64,000 nt of DNA. Origin: Nocardia pseudobrasiliensis NBRC 108224. Its GTDB lineage: Bacteria; Actinomycetota; Actinomycetes; Mycobacteriales; Mycobacteriaceae. The translations under genes were made by a program, and so were the position numbers. How positions within the stretch are numbered: position 1 is the first letter of the stretch; the number at the start of each line of letters is the position of its first letter. This document shows, piece after piece, positions 25,147 through 34,379 of this stretch. The stretch lies in contig NZ_BDBS01000009.1 of NCBI RefSeq assembly GCF_001613105.1, positions 124,001-188,000 on the forward strand, written 5' to 3'. The notes below the pieces were generated by a model. That model made no database searches. It saw only the letters and a program-made list of their open reading frames with translations, and was not told the origin of the DNA.

Positions 25147-27882
25147 TCAGTGCGCGGCCGAATCCCAGCTGCGCCCCACGCCGACCGAGACCTCCAGCGG
25201 AACCGACAGCTCGATCGCCTTCGACATATGTTCGCGGGCCAGCGCTTCCAGCGCCTCGCGCTCACCCGCGGCGACCTCGAAGACCAGTTCGTCGTGGATC
25301 TGCAGCAGCATGCGCGATTTCAGGCCGGAGGCGTGGACGGCGTTCTGCACATTGATCATCGCCACCTTGATGATGTCGGCGGCGGTGCCCTGGATGGGCG
25401 CGTTGAGGGCCATACGTTCGGCGGCCTCGCGGCGCTGGCGATTGCTGGAGTCCAGATCGGGCAGGTAGCGGCGGCGGCCGAACAGGGTTTCGGTGTAGCC
25501 GACCTTGCGGGCCTGATCCACCGCGTCGTTGAGATAGTCGCGGATGGCCCCGAAGCGGCTGAAGTACACCTCCATCTGCGCCTTGGCCTCCTCGGCGCTG
25601 ATCTTCAGCTGCTGGGACAGCCCATAGGCCGAAAGACCGTACGCCAGACCGTACGACATGGCCTTGATGCGGCGGCGCATCTCCGGATGGACTTCGGAGA
25701 TCGGGATGTCGAACGCCTTGGACGCGACGAAGGTGTGCAGATCCTCACCGGAGTTGAACGCCTCGATCAGGCCCTCGTCCTTGGACAGATGCGCCATGAT
25801 GCGCATCTCGATCTGGCTGTAGTCGGCGGTCATCAGCGATTCGAAACCCGCGCCGACGACGAAGGTGTCGCGGATGCGACGGCCGGTGTCGGTGCGGATC
25901 GGAATGTTCTGCAGATTCGGTTCGGTCGAGGACAGTCGACCCGTCGCGGCGATGGTCTGGTTGAAGGTGGTGTGAATGCGGCCGTCGTCGGCGACCGACT
26001 TGAGCAGGCCGTCCACGGTCACCTTCAACCGGGTCGCGTCGCGGTGGGCGAGCAGATGTTCCAGGAACGGATGCTCGGTCTTCTCGAACAGCGATTCCAG
26101 CGCGTCGGCGTCGGTGGTGTAGCCGGTCTTGGTGCGCTTGGTCTTCGGCATCTCGAGCTCGTCGAACAGCACGACCTGCAGCTGTTTGGGCGAGCCGAGA
26201 TTGATCTGCTTGCCGATCACCTCGTAGGCGGCATTGGCGGCATCGGCGACCCGACCGGCGAATTCGGATTGCAACGCCTCCAGCTCGTCGACATCGACGG
26301 CGATGCCCGCGTCTTCCAGCTCGGCCAGCACGCCCAGCAGCGGCAGCTCCATCTCGGTGAGCAGCTTGGTGGATTCGATGCCCCGCAGTTCGGAATCGAA
26401 GGCGTCGGCCAGATCCGATACCGCACGCGCGCGCAGGATTTCGGCCTGGGCGAGTTCGGCGTCGACCTGTTCGGAATCGTCGAGCAGCGACAGCTGGGTG
26501 TCCTCGGCGGCTTCCACCCGCAGCTCGCGCGACAGATAGCGCAGCGACAGATCGTCGAGGTTGAAGGTGCGCTGGCCGGGGCGGACCAGATAGGCCGCCA
26601 ATGCGGTGTCGCTGGTCAGTCCGCGCAGTCGCCAGCCGCGGCCCCGCAGCGCGTGGATGGCGGATTTGGCCTCGTGCACCGCCTTCGGCGTCGCGGGATC
26701 GGCCAGCCAGGTCGCGAGCGCCTGCTCGTCCTCGGGGGTCAGGCTCACCACATCGAAGTAGCCGCCCTCGCCGTCGGCCGCCGAGATCGCGAGCGCCTTC
26801 ACATCGCCGTGCGCCGGAATGCCGGTTCCGACCACCGAGATACCGTGGCGCGCACCCGCTTTCGCATGTTCGGCCAGCCAGTCGCCCACCGCGCCGGGTT
26901 CGATCGCGCCGCCGCTGATCTCGAAACCGCCCTCGGCCTCGGGCTCCGGCGGCGCCAGCGTCTCGAACAGTCGATCGCGCAGCACCCGGAATTCCAGATC
27001 GTCGAACAGGCGATGGATCTTGTCCCGATCCCACGGCTGCTGGGCGAGTTGGTCGGGGGTGTAGGGCACGGGGACGTCGCGGACCATCTCGGTGAGCTGA
27101 CGATTGAGCACCACGCTGGACAGGTTGGCGCGCAACGCGTCTCCGACCTTGCCCTTGACCTGATCGACCCGATCGACCAGCGTGTCGAGATCGCCGTACT
27201 CGCGAATCCACTTGGCGGCCGTCTTCTCCCCGACACCCGGAATGCCGGGCAGGTTGTCGCTCGGATCGCCGCGCAGCGCCGCGAAATCCGGATACTGCGC
27301 GGGGGTGAGGCCGTACTTCTCCTCCACCGCGGCCGGGGTGAAGCGGGTGAGCTCCGAAACGCCCTTGCGCGGATACAGCACGGTCACATCGTCGTTGACC
27401 AGTTGGATGTTGTCGCGGTCACCGGAAACGATCAGGACCCGGAACCCCTCGGGCACGGCCTGGGTGGTGAGGGTGGCGATGATGTCGTCGGCCTCGTAGC
27501 CCTCGATGGCCATGACCGGGATGCCGAGCGCGCCCAGCACCTCCTGGGTGATCTCGACCTGACCGCGGAATTCGTCGGGCGTGGTGATCCGGTTGGCCTT
27601 GTACTCCGGATACGCCTCGGTGCGGAAGGTCTTGCGGCTGACGTCGAAAGCCGCGGCCACATGGGTGGGCTTCTCGTCGCGCAGCAGGTTGATCAGCATC
27701 GCGGTGAACCCGTACACCGCGTTGGTCGTCTGCCCGGTGACGGTTTTGAAGTTCTCCGCGGGCAGCGCGTAGAACGCGCGATAGGCCAGCGAATGCCCGT
27801 CCAGCAGCAGGAGGGTGGGCCTCTCACCGGAGGCTGCTGCGGGCACGCTGCTCTGACGCTGATCGGTGGTGGCTGGGGTCAC
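25147..27882 (-). CDS. polA: DNA polymerase I
   Basis: About 911 residues from GTG 27882 (VTPATTDQRQ), matching the usual start of mycobacterial PolA; the frame is open to 27912. It has an N-terminal 5'-3' exonuclease (LLLDGHSLAYRAFYALP, AAFDVSRKTFR, GYEADDIIATL, IVSGDRDNIQL, RGDPSDNLPGIPGVGEKTA), a middle 3'-5' exonuclease-like domain that lacks the DxE metal motifs, and a C-terminal polymerase (TTFNQTIAATGRLSSTEPNL, DYSQIEMRIMAHLS, MSYGLAYGLSAYGL, LLQIHDELVFEV). It therefore resembles M. tuberculosis PolA in having no proofreading. It fills gaps and removes primers. In mycobacteria it directly precedes rpsA; here 22 kb of other genes separate them. Confidence 0.98.
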   Translation of the reverse strand: MTPATTDQRQSSVPAAASGERPTLLLLDGHSLAYRAFYALPAENFKTVTGQTTNAVYGFTAMLINLLRDEKPTHVAAAFDVSRKTFRTEAYPEYKANRITTPDEFRGQVEITQEVLGALGIPVMAIEGYEADDIIATLTTQAVPEGFRVLIVSGDRDNIQLVNDDVTVLYPRKGVSELTRFTPAAVEEKYGLTPAQYPDFAALRGDPSDNLPGIPGVGEKTAAKWIREYGDLDTLVDRVDQVKGKVGDALRANLSSVVLNRQLTEMVRDVPVPYTPDQLAQQPWDRDKIHRLFDDLEFRVLRDRLFETLAPPEPEAEGGFEISGGAIEPGAVGDWLAEHAKAGARHGISVVGTGIPAHGDVKALAISAADGEGGYFDVVSLTPEDEQALATWLADPATPKAVHEAKSAIHALRGRGWRLRGLTSDTALAAYLVRPGQRTFNLDDLSLRYLSRELRVEAAEDTQLSLLDDSEQVDAELAQAEILRARAVSDLADAFDSELRGIESTKLLTEMELPLLGVLAELEDAGIAVDVDELEALQSEFAGRVADAANAAYEVIGKQINLGSPKQLQVVLFDELEMPKTKRTKTGYTTDADALESLFEKTEHPFLEHLLAHRDATRLKVTVDGLLKSVADDGRIHTTFNQTIAATGRLSSTEPNLQNIPIRTDTGRRIRDTFVVGAGFESLMTADYSQIEMRIMAHLSKDEGLIEAFNSGEDLHTFVASKAFDIPISEVHPEMRRRIKAMSYGLAYGLSAYGLSQQLKISAEEAKAQMEVYFSRFGAIRDYLNDAVDQARKVGYTETLFGRRRYLPDLDSSNRQRREAAERMALNAPIQGTAADIIKVAMINVQNAVHASGLKSRMLLQIHDELVFEVAAGEREALEALAREHMSKAIELSVPLEVSVGVGRSWDSAAH

Positions 27883-27936
27883 GGCACAGAGTCTATGTAT
27901 CGGCACCGACAACCTGCGACGCCACCACCGCAGCGG

Positions 27937-29919
27937 CTATCGAATCGGTGTGCTCAGGTCGTAGACCGCGACGCCGCCGATGCGTTCGACCGCGTAGTGC
28001 GCGGCCACCCAGTCGGCGATATCGCGATGCGAGGCCTGCGACCACGGGGAGGTCACCACGGGTGCGGAGGGGTCGTAACGCCAGGTCGGAGGCAGTCGCA
28101 TCTCCTGGGTCACATAGAAACCGATGCGGTGGTCGCGAACCAGTTCCTCGAAACGATCCAGCGTGGGCACGGGATCGTCACCGGCGAATCCGCCGATCGC
28201 CATGACCGCGGTGTGGCTGGCCAATTCCATCGCCGCGGCGATGGAGGAGCGTTCGACCGCGGCCGACCAGCGCGTGTCGGAGTGACGCAGGCGCTCGACG
28301 ATGCGCGGATCGGTGAACGCCGTGCCGTCGGCGAAATTGCGCATCTGCCCCTTGATGATGGCCTGGAATCCGGTTTCCGGCGGAGGCGGCGGGCCGACGA
28401 CGGGACTGCGCCCGGTATGGGCCTGCGGCAGGGTCGCGGCGGCATAGGCCGTGGAGCCGCCGAGCCCGGCGATCAGCCCGACCACGACCAGCACCGCGGT
28501 GGCCGCCGCGCGCGCCCGATCGAACGAACGCACCAGCGCGACCACGAGCAGACCCAGCGCCGCCGCGACCGCGACGCCGAGCACGATCCAGCGCAGCGAC
28601 GGCTGCCAATCGGCATTGCGTTGCAACACAAGGAAACTCCACGCGCCCGCGGTCAGGATCAGCGTCGCCGCACCGATCCGTCCGAACGCTTCGGCGCGTC
28701 GCCGCCACAGCTCGGCCACGCCGACCGCGAGCGTCCCCGCGACGGCCGGTGCGATGGCCAGCGAGTAGTAGGCGTGCTCGGCCGATTTCATCGAACTCAG
28801 CGCCGCGCCCACCAGAATCAGCCACGAGCCGAACAGCAGTGCGGCGGCACGGGTTCGGTCGGTGCGTGGGGCGCGCCAGCGCGAGGCGAGCACCAGCGCG
28901 AATGCCACCAGCGCGGCGGGCGCCAGCCAGGAGATCTGGAAACCGCTCTCCCCCAGGAACATTCGGGTGGGCCCGGCCGAACCGAAGTCGTTGAAGCTGT
29001 TGAGCAGTTTGGGCGGCACCCGATAACCGGGCGGCAGCGGCGCTTGTCCGCCGGACTGCTCGTTACCCAGGAAGCGCCCGAAACCGTTGTAGCCCAGCAC
29101 CAGATCCATGAACGAGTTGTCGTCGGATCCGGCGATATAGGGTCGCGACGAGGACGGCCACACGATGGTGAGCAGTACGTACCAGCCCGAGGACACGACC
29201 AGCGCGACCGCGGCGACCACGAGATGGCGGATCCGCCGACCCAGGGCGATCGGCGCGGCCACCAGATAGACCAGTGCGAGCGCGGGCAGCACCAGCAGCC
29301 CCTCGAGCATCTTGGCCAGGAACGCGAACCCCAATGCGACACCGGCCAGGACCAGCCAGCGCGCATCCGCCCGGGGCAGCGCGCGGATGACGCAGTAGGC
29401 GGCCGCGGTCATCAGCAGCACCATCGCGGCATCGGGATTGTTGAACCGGAACATCAGCGCCACCACGGGCGTCACCGCGAGGGTCGCGCCCGCGAGCAGG
29501 CCCGCGCCCGCATTGCCGGTGGCCCGGGTCACGGCCGCGTAGAGCAGCGCGACCGCGGCGACGGCCATGAGCGCCTGGGGTACGAGCATGCTCGCGCTGG
29601 AGAATCCGAACAGTCGCCCGGACAGGCCCATCACCCACAGCGCCAGTGGCGGCTTGTCGACGGTGATGAAGTCGGCGGGATCGACCGAACCGAACAACCA
29701 CGCCTTCGTGTCGCGGGTGGCCGACCACACCGCGCCCGCGTAGAAGTTGTTGGCCATTCCGCTGTCGGTGATTCGCCACAGATAGACCGCCGCGGTGGCG
29801 ACGAGCAGGGCGGCCAACCCGATACGCCTGGTCAGGCGTCCAGATTGAGGGGTCGGGGAGGACGGACTCGGGTCTACCGCAGGGTCGGCCCGGGGTTTCT
29901 CGACGACTGAAGCTTCCAC
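27937..29919 (-). CDS. GT39-type (ArnT/PMT-like) membrane glycosyltransferase
   Basis: About 660 residues from GTG 29919 (VEASVVEKPRADPAVD). About 11-12 membrane segments follow. The first large extracytoplasmic loop has the GT39/GT83-type features FYAGAVWSATRDTKAWLFGS, DPADFITVDKPPLALWVMGL and MFRFNNPDAAMVLLM, and the soluble C-terminal domain (RHSDTRWSAAVERSSIAAAM, WSQASHRDIADWVAAHY) is extracytoplasmic. These enzymes transfer sugars from polyprenyl phosphates to proteins or lipids at the outer face of the membrane; the acceptor here is not known. It ends 54 bp before the polA start on the same strand. A TGATCA dyad lies upstream of its start. Confidence 0.88.
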   Translation of the reverse strand: MEASVVEKPRADPAVDPSPSSPTPQSGRLTRRIGLAALLVATAAVYLWRITDSGMANNFYAGAVWSATRDTKAWLFGSVDPADFITVDKPPLALWVMGLSGRLFGFSSASMLVPQALMAVAAVALLYAAVTRATGNAGAGLLAGATLAVTPVVALMFRFNNPDAAMVLLMTAAAYCVIRALPRADARWLVLAGVALGFAFLAKMLEGLLVLPALALVYLVAAPIALGRRIRHLVVAAVALVVSSGWYVLLTIVWPSSSRPYIAGSDDNSFMDLVLGYNGFGRFLGNEQSGGQAPLPPGYRVPPKLLNSFNDFGSAGPTRMFLGESGFQISWLAPAALVAFALVLASRWRAPRTDRTRAAALLFGSWLILVGAALSSMKSAEHAYYSLAIAPAVAGTLAVGVAELWRRRAEAFGRIGAATLILTAGAWSFLVLQRNADWQPSLRWIVLGVAVAAALGLLVVALVRSFDRARAAATAVLVVVGLIAGLGGSTAYAAATLPQAHTGRSPVVGPPPPPETGFQAIIKGQMRNFADGTAFTDPRIVERLRHSDTRWSAAVERSSIAAAMELASHTAVMAIGGFAGDDPVPTLDRFEELVRDHRIGFYVTQEMRLPPTWRYDPSAPVVTSPWSQASHRDIADWVAAHYAVERIGGVAVYDLSTPIR

Positions 29920-29983
29920 TTGGAAGAGTGTCCCAAGGTGACCATACGGTCGCAACAGCTACCGGTCGGCATTCATATCGCTT

Positions 29984-29997
29984 TGATCACATGATCA
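29984..29997. promoter_or_regulatory. TGATCA-CA-TGATCA inverted repeat
   Basis: A perfect 6+2+6 dyad (TGATCACATGATCA) lies 65 bp upstream of the glycosyltransferase start, just outside the liv-operon terminator. AT-rich dyads like this are typical operator candidates, but no cognate regulator is near. Confidence 0.3.
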
Positions 29998-30008
29998 CCA
30001 TGTTTGAC

Positions 30009-30043
30009 GCGTGATCCCGGGCGCTGAGCACCCGGGATCGCGC
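30009..30043 (-). terminator. liv operon terminator
   Basis: A 16-bp stem with two wobble pairs (GCGTGATCCCGGGCGC, 3-nt loop TGA, complementary arm) begins 9 nt past the livGF stop codon and separates the operon from the glycosyltransferase gene. Confidence 0.75.
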
Positions 30044-30051
30044 ATCGGACA

Positions 30052-31827
30052 TCACGCCACGCCGAGATAGGCCGACTTGACGGCCGGATCGGTCAGCAGC
30101 TCCCGTCCCGAACCGGTCTTGGTGACCTCACCGGTCTCCAGGATGTAGGCGCGATCGCTGCGCACCAGGGCCTGCTGGGCGTTCTGCTCGACCAGCAGCA
30201 CCGTGGTGCCCTGTGCGTTGATCTCACCGATGATCCGGAAGATCTGCTGAATCACCATGGGCGCCAAGCCCATCGACGGCTCGTCGAGCAGCAGCAGCTT
30301 CGGCCGGGCCATCAGCGCCCGCGCGATGGCCAGCATCTGCTGCTCACCGCCGGACAGGGTGCCGCCGACCTGCTTGCGCCGCTCGGCCAGCCGCGGGAAC
30401 AGCTCGAAGACCCAGTCGAGGGTTTTGGCGTAGTCCGTGCGCTCCTTGAAAGGCCGTGCGTGACAACCCATGTCGAGGTTCTCCTGCACGGTCATACCCG
30501 GGAACACACCGCGACCCTCGGGAGCCTGGATCAGACCCGCCACCACCCGCTCGTGCGCCTTGACGCGGCTGATGTCCTTGCCCTCGAACAGGATCCGGCC
30601 GCGCGTCAGCGGCAGCAACCCCGACAGCGCACGCATGGTGGTGGTCTTGCCCGCGCCGTTGGCGCCGAGCAGGGTCACCAGCTCGCCCTGGTCCACACGC
30701 AGCGAAACCCCGTGCAGGGCTTGGATTCTGCCGTAGTTGACGACCATGTCCTCGATGAGCAGCAGCGGCTCGCCGCTGGGCTCGGGCACGGCGTGCAGCG
30801 GTGCGGGCTCGGTGTCGCGCTCGGAGACCTGCATCGCGATCTCCGCCACGGCCTCGGTCGAGGTCGCCTCGGCGATCTGGTCGTCGGCCACGCCGAGGTA
30901 GGCGGCGATGACGGCGGGATCGTCACGGATCTCGTCGGGCAGGCCGTCGGCGATCTTGCGGCCGAACTCGAGCACCACGATACGGTCGGTCACGCCCATG
31001 ACCAGGCGCATATCGTGTTCGATGAGCAACACCGTGAAGCCGTCGTCGCGGATCTTGCGGATCAGATCCATCAGCGCCGACTTCTCGCTGGGATTGAATC
31101 CGGCGGCCGGTTCGTCCAGGCACAGCAGTTTCGGCTCGGTCGCCAGCGCGCGGGCGATCTCCAGTCGGCGCTGATCGCCGTAGGAGAGGTTGCGCGCCTT
31201 CTCCACCGCGCGCGGCGCGATGCCCACGAATTCCAGCAGCGCCATACCGCGCTCGATGGCGTCACGCTCCTCGCGACGATGCCGCGGGGTGCGCAGAATC
31301 GCGCCCGGCACCGAGGTCTTGTGCCGGGCGTCGGTGCCGACGACCACATTCTCGAGCGCGGTCATCTCGCTGAACAGCCGGATGTTCTGGAATGTGCGGG
31401 CGATGCCCAGGCGGGTGATCTCGTTGCGCTTGGTCTTGGTCAGCGGTTTGCCGTCGAAGTAGACCGTGCCCGCCGACGGCCGATAGACGCCGCTGATCGC
31501 GTTGAAACAGGTGGTCTTTCCCGCGCCGTTGGGTCCGATGAGGCCGAGGATCTCGCCGCGGCGGATCTCGAAACTCACATCGTCGAGCGCGGTCAGGCCG
31601 CCGAAGCGCACCGTGAGACCGTCGGTGCGCAGCAGCGACTCGCCCATCGCGGTCTGGATATCGCGCTGTGGGGCAACGACTTCCGCGACCGTCCCGGCAT
31701 CGGCGAGTTCGGGGATGACCGCGGTGACGTCCACCTCCCCCGCAGCCCGCACCCGTTCGGTGTCGGCGTAGCCCGCGGCCATATCCTCGTTGTCGAACAG
31801 CGCGCCACCGGCGCCCGGCCCGGTCAT
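30052..31827 (-). CDS. fused LivG-LivF branched-chain amino acid ABC ATPase
   Basis: 591 residues with two complete ABC ATPase domains in one chain. Residues about 64-320 are LivG-like ([76 protein letters not shown]). Residues about 350-590 are LivF-like ([81 protein letters not shown]). A 60-residue acidic N-terminal extension precedes the first domain. LivG and LivF normally are separate subunits; here one gene supplies the heterodimer. Its ATG overlaps the livM stop (ATGA). It energises import through LivHM. Confidence 0.95.
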   Translation of the reverse strand: MTGPGAGGALFDNEDMAAGYADTERVRAAGEVDVTAVIPELADAGTVAEVVAPQRDIQTAMGESLLRTDGLTVRFGGLTALDDVSFEIRRGEILGLIGPNGAGKTTCFNAISGVYRPSAGTVYFDGKPLTKTKRNEITRLGIARTFQNIRLFSEMTALENVVVGTDARHKTSVPGAILRTPRHRREERDAIERGMALLEFVGIAPRAVEKARNLSYGDQRRLEIARALATEPKLLCLDEPAAGFNPSEKSALMDLIRKIRDDGFTVLLIEHDMRLVMGVTDRIVVLEFGRKIADGLPDEIRDDPAVIAAYLGVADDQIAEATSTEAVAEIAMQVSERDTEPAPLHAVPEPSGEPLLLIEDMVVNYGRIQALHGVSLRVDQGELVTLLGANGAGKTTTMRALSGLLPLTRGRILFEGKDISRVKAHERVVAGLIQAPEGRGVFPGMTVQENLDMGCHARPFKERTDYAKTLDWVFELFPRLAERRKQVGGTLSGGEQQMLAIARALMARPKLLLLDEPSMGLAPMVIQQIFRIIGEINAQGTTVLLVEQNAQQALVRSDRAYILETGEVTKTGSGRELLTDPAVKSAYLGVA

Positions 31828-33248
31828 CGGCCCGCTCCGATCGGTCCGGGTTCGGCAGGTCGCCGAACCGCCTGGAATACCTGTCTGCCGAAGGTGAGCA
31901 GTTTCTGCCGCACCGGGAACAGGCCCTGCGGTCGCAGAATCATCATCACCACCAGGGCGACACCGAAGTAGAGATACTTCAGGTCGCCGAGGGACTGCGC
32001 CCCGCCCTTGCGGAACAGCAGCACGCTACCGAGCAGCAATGCCGCCATCACGCCGGTGATCACCATGCCGGTGATCACCCCGCGCCGCGGCCAGTGCGAC
32101 ATTCGCGCGCCCCGGAACCGGTAGAGCAGATACAGCCCGACGAAGATCGCGACATCGACCAGCAGGTAGACGTAGCCGGTCGTCTCGTCGGAGGTGATCT
32201 TCACCGAGGCCAGGCGCGCGGGCAGGTACGCGATGATGAACGCGCCGGCCAGCACCCCGAGTTTATTGCCCTGTCCGCCGATCACGACCGCGCACAGGAA
32301 CAGCATCGAGTTGACCACGTTGAACTGCGTCGGATTCACGAACTGCACCTGTCCGGCGTACATCGCGCCGGAGATGCCGCCGACGGCGGCGCCGATGGTG
32401 AAGGCCCACAGCTTGTATTTGAAGGTGGGCACGCCCATGATTTCGGCGGCGTCCTCATCCTCGCGGATGGCCACCCACGCCCGGCCGACCCGGCTGCGTT
32501 CGAGATTGCCGACGATCAGCAGCATGACAATGATCAAGATCATGCCGAACCAGTACCAGTAGGTGCCGTATCCGGCGCGGTCCAGCGGATTCAGGCTCGA
32601 CGAGTCGCCGCCGTTGCCCGCGGAGAACCAGCCCTTCGGCTTGTCCGCCGATTCACCCAGATGCGGATAGGCGACCTCGGACAGGCCGAGGCTGCCATTG
32701 GTGATCTCGTTCAGATTGTCGGCGAGCAGTCGCACGATCTCACCGAAGCCGAGGGTGACGATGGCCAGATAGTCACCGCGCAACCGCAGCGTCGGTGAGC
32801 CGAGGATCAGTCCCGACAGCGCGGTCACCACGACCGCCAGCGGAAGACAGGCCAGCCAGGCCCATTTCGGATCCAGCCAGCCGCCCGCGGTCTGATTCCA
32901 CGGGCTGTTCTTACTGGTGAGCAGCGCCACGGTATAGGCGCCGACGGCGTAGAAGCCGACATAGCCCAGATCGAGCAGACCAGCCTGGCCGACAACGACA
33001 TTCAGGCCGATGGCCACCAGGCAGTACATCGCGACCTGGGCCATCACGAGGCCGAAATTGTAACTGGGAGTGTCGATTCCGGGCGGCGGGAACAGCGGCA
33101 GCAGCGCCAGCAGGGCCAGCACCGGAACACCGACGCCCCACTGCGCGGGCCTACTCAGCCCCTCCCACCAACCACGCAGCGAATCGCCGAGGCCGTGCCG
33201 CGAACTCTCCTGCGGCTCAGCGGGTTTTGTAGTGACGGTGACACTCAT
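31824..33248 (-). CDS. livM: branched-chain amino acid ABC permease LivM
   Basis: 474 residues, longer than the usual about 320-430. An N-terminal cytosolic extension is followed by about ten membrane segments and the LivM blocks YCLVAIGLNVVVGQAGLLDLGY, GAYTVALLTSKNSP, LRLRGDYLAIVTLGFGEIVR and VAIREDEDAAEIMGVPTFKY, then GAMYAGQVQFVNPTQFNVVNS. It forms the inner-membrane channel with LivH. Its ATG overlaps the livH stop by 4 nt and its own stop overlaps the livGF start, so the three are tightly coupled. Two extra C-terminal helices end the protein. Confidence 0.95.
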   Translation of the reverse strand: MSVTVTTKPAEPQESSRHGLGDSLRGWWEGLSRPAQWGVGVPVLALLALLPLFPPPGIDTPSYNFGLVMAQVAMYCLVAIGLNVVVGQAGLLDLGYVGFYAVGAYTVALLTSKNSPWNQTAGGWLDPKWAWLACLPLAVVVTALSGLILGSPTLRLRGDYLAIVTLGFGEIVRLLADNLNEITNGSLGLSEVAYPHLGESADKPKGWFSAGNGGDSSSLNPLDRAGYGTYWYWFGMILIIVMLLIVGNLERSRVGRAWVAIREDEDAAEIMGVPTFKYKLWAFTIGAAVGGISGAMYAGQVQFVNPTQFNVVNSMLFLCAVVIGGQGNKLGVLAGAFIIAYLPARLASVKITSDETTGYVYLLVDVAIFVGLYLLYRFRGARMSHWPRRGVITGMVITGVMAALLLGSVLLFRKGGAQSLGDLKYLYFGVALVVMMILRPQGLFPVRQKLLTFGRQVFQAVRRPAEPGPIGAGR

Positions 33249-34282
33249 GCCCGCGCCCTCCCTAGACTCTCACCGAGGATGCCGGTCGGGCGGATCATCA
33301 GCACCAGCACCAGCACCACGAACGCGACCACGTCGCGCCACTGGGTGCCGAACAGGATCTGGCCGTACTGTTCGACCACGCCCAGCAGGATGCCGCCGAG
33401 CAGCGCGCCGCGCAGATTGCCGATGCCGCCGAGGACCGCGGCGCTGAATGCCTTGATGCCCAGGATGAATCCGCCTAGATAGATGACGCCGTTGGGCACC
33501 TTGAGCGTGTACAGCAGCGCCGCCCCGCCGGCGAGTACCCCGCCGATGAGGAAGGTCAGCATGATCACCTTCTCCCGCGAGACGCCCATGAGCGTCGCGG
33601 TATCGGGATCCTGGGCCACCGCGCGGATGGCGCGGCCGAAGCGGGTCCGATTGATCACGATCTCGGTGCTCACGGCCAGTGCCACGGCGGCGAGCACGAT
33701 GATGATCATGACATTGGTGACCGAGGTCCCGAGGAAGCGGAACTGCTCGATCGGCTCGACCAGCCGGATCGGCTGCTGGGCATTGGTGCCGCCCAGATCC
33801 GGATCGATCTTCGGCAGGATGAAGTGCACGAATTCCTGCAGCACGAACGACATTCCGATCGCTGTGATGAGGAAGCTCAGAGGTCGGGCGCCGCGTTTAC
33901 GCAGCGGCCGATAGGCGATACGTTCCAACCCGACGGCCGCGCCGCCGGACACCAGCATGCCGATGATCATCGCGGCCACCAGATATACGCATGTCAGCAG
34001 GATTCCCTGCGCGTAGGCATCGGGTGCGGCGGCGAAACCCAGCAGCATCAGTCCGATCAATTGGCCGAACATACCGAGCATGAATACCTCGGAATGCGCG
34101 AAGTTGATCAATCGCAGTACGCCGTAGACCAGGGTGTAGCCCACAGCGACCAAGGCATAGATCGACCCATAGGTCACTCCGTCGACGGTCAGTCGCCAGA
34201 AGTTATCGATCAGACCGTGATAGTCGAATCCGATCGAGGCGCCGACCAGGTGTACCGAGTCGGCTAGCGCGGTTGTGGTCAT
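33245..34282 (-). CDS. livH: branched-chain amino acid ABC permease LivH
   Basis: 345 residues. Signature blocks include GVTYGSIYALVAVGYTLVYG then VLRLINFAHSEVFMLG, GAAVGLERIAYRPLRKRGARP, LITAIGMSFVLQEFV, RAVAQDPDTATLMGVSREKV and GGFILGIKAFSAAVLGGIGN then LRGALLGG. About eight membrane helices. It pairs with LivM to import leucine, isoleucine and valine or related amides. A 97-bp gap with a 17-bp inverted repeat separates it from livK, whereas livH, livM and livGF overlap. A dedicated internal start or a processing site is therefore possible. Confidence 0.95.
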   Translation of the reverse strand: MTTTALADSVHLVGASIGFDYHGLIDNFWRLTVDGVTYGSIYALVAVGYTLVYGVLRLINFAHSEVFMLGMFGQLIGLMLLGFAAAPDAYAQGILLTCVYLVAAMIIGMLVSGGAAVGLERIAYRPLRKRGARPLSFLITAIGMSFVLQEFVHFILPKIDPDLGGTNAQQPIRLVEPIEQFRFLGTSVTNVMIIIVLAAVALAVSTEIVINRTRFGRAIRAVAQDPDTATLMGVSREKVIMLTFLIGGVLAGGAALLYTLKVPNGVIYLGGFILGIKAFSAAVLGGIGNLRGALLGGILLGVVEQYGQILFGTQWRDVVAFVVLVLVLMIRPTGILGESLGRARA

Positions 34283-34316
34283 ACTTTTCTCAAACCCTCA
34301 TTCACCGAGCCTGACG

Positions 34317-34370
34317 AAACAGCACGTGTGGGGCCGATAAACTCCGGCAGCTTCCCCACACGTGCTGTTT
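34317..34370 (-). repeat. 17-bp inverted repeat between livK and livH
   Basis: A perfect 17-bp stem (AAACAGCACGTGTGGGG and complement, loop 20 nt) begins 10 nt after the livK stop and ends 35 bp before livH. It would fold in the operon transcript and may stop part of the transcription, or protect livK mRNA, giving more binding protein than permease. The arms also carry CACGTG. Confidence 0.7.
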
Positions 34371-34379
34371 ATCGTCGGA

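Noticed and set aside
25123..29910. A 1595-codon open frame on the plus strand, opposite polA and the glycosyltransferase gene
   Set aside because: It is antisense to two clearly real genes, is Arg/Gly/Gln/His-rich low-complexity sequence typical of GC-rich shadow frames, and matches no domain pattern.
30460..31971. A 503-codon plus-strand open frame opposite livGF
   Set aside because: Shadow of the fused ABC ATPase, with no independent motif.
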